Below are positions 63,690 through 64,000 of a DNA stretch of 64,000 nucleotides, piece after piece. Positions within the stretch are counted from its first letter, which is position 1. Each line of letters starts with the position of its first letter. A program made the translations under genes and the position numbers. This DNA is from Planctomycetia bacterium (GTDB lineage: Bacteria; Planctomycetota; Phycisphaerae; UBA1845; UTPLA1), in contig CP054187.1 of NCBI GenBank assembly GCA_015200345.1, positions 666,470-730,469 of the forward strand. Direction: 5' to 3'. Below the pieces are notes generated by a model, which saw nothing but the letters and a program-made list of their open reading frames with translations, did no database searches and was not told where the DNA came from.

Positions 63690-64000
63690 TTCGGCTCCAC
63701 CGGCGCGAGGCGTTTCTTGACGAGGCGATAGACGCGCCGGCATTTCTTGCAAACGCGGCGCGCAGCCGCCTTCGGCAGCGACTCGCCACACTCGCAGACC
63801 CAGCCGATTTGCTTTGCGGGGACGCCGGCCACCATGGCGTAATCGGGTACGTCTTTCGTCACTACCGCGCCGGCGGCGATGAACGCGTGACGGCCGATCG
63901 TGACGGGGCAGACAAGCGTTGCGTTGGCGCCGATGCTGGCGCCGTGCCGGACGAGTGTTTTCTGATACAGGTGCGAGGCGCGCTGGGGGTACTTGCTTCG
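63686..64000 (-). CDS. Hexapeptide-repeat N-acetyltransferase (WbpD/WlbB-like), partial
   Basis: An open frame from the right window edge to a TGA at 63686-63688, 104 codons, with its start outside. The left-handed beta-helix repeats are visible as [40 protein letters not shown] and [17 protein letters not shown]. The C-terminus adds a zinc-ribbon CEC...CKKC. The pattern KTLVxxGAxxGAN...GWxCECG is that of UDP-2-acetamido-3-amino-2,3-dideoxy-glucuronate N-acetyltransferases. Its stop overlaps the epimerase start. Confidence 0.85.
   Translation of the reverse strand, partial: RSKYPQRASHLYQKTLVRHGASIGANATLVCPVTIGRHAFIAAGAVVTKDVPDYAMVAGVPAKQIGWVCECGESLPKAAARRVCKKCRRVYRLVKKRLAPVEPK

Overview
The window looks like a chromosomal segment of a GC-rich planctomycete, most likely from a Phycisphaerae-like lineage. 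The evidence is two PEP-CTERM proteins, paired zinc ribbons of the form CxxCGYNLTGL...CPECG, two large FtsIELLVVIAI-type pseudopilins, a 60-residue KRELIERI small protein, a CCGAAACGTCAGCGA repeat motif (its NPKRQR reading is one I associate with planctomycetes, from memory), and a dcw cluster with no ftsZ, ftsA or ftsQ in view. Taxonomy is inference. No tRNA, rRNA or CRISPR array was seen.

Left arm (1 to about 13.1 kb) is an accessory island. It holds an EcoRI-family type II restriction-modification pair (632-2515) between two direct copies of a REP-associated tyrosine transposase (RAYT) element. A second, opposite-strand type II pair follows (3627-5766). Then come a complete IS3-family element (5837-7319), a 423-residue protein of unknown function, a decayed IS3 remnant carrying two copies of a tiny palindrome, two PEP-CTERM proteins, a truncated ParB-domain gene, a 191-bp internally deleted RAYT derivative and a pile-up of nested RAYT left ends. 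RAYT termini (AATTAAAGGGGACATTC and its complement) recur at nearly every junction.

Central part (13.1 to about 36.4 kb) is largely core genome: a zinc-ribbon membrane protein, an SGNH hydrolase, LexA, an isochorismatase-family hydrolase, a polysaccharide deacetylase and an NCS1 transporter. A minus-strand peptidoglycan and division operon follows. In transcription order it reads glycosyltransferase, unknown 538-residue protein, rsmH, LysM protein, ftsL-like, ftsI, murE, murF, mraY, ftsW, then an antisense IS3 insertion, then murG. MurE carries the DNPR motif of meso-diaminopimelate-adding enzymes. The operon would make lipid II precursors and the septal synthase/transpeptidase pair.

Right arm (36.4 to 64 kb) has a TPR lipoprotein, an NHL-repeat surface protein, glutamate dehydrogenase, an RlmI-like methyltransferase, a matrixin metalloprotease, DUF554, MutM, tandem pseudopilins, a glycogen-debranching enzyme, a DUF4139 protein, small metabolic genes, CstA, a beta-helix lipoprotein, and the start of a surface-polysaccharide locus with two UDP-GlcNAc 2-epimerase-family enzymes, a GT4 glycosyltransferase and an acetyltransferase cut by the window edge.
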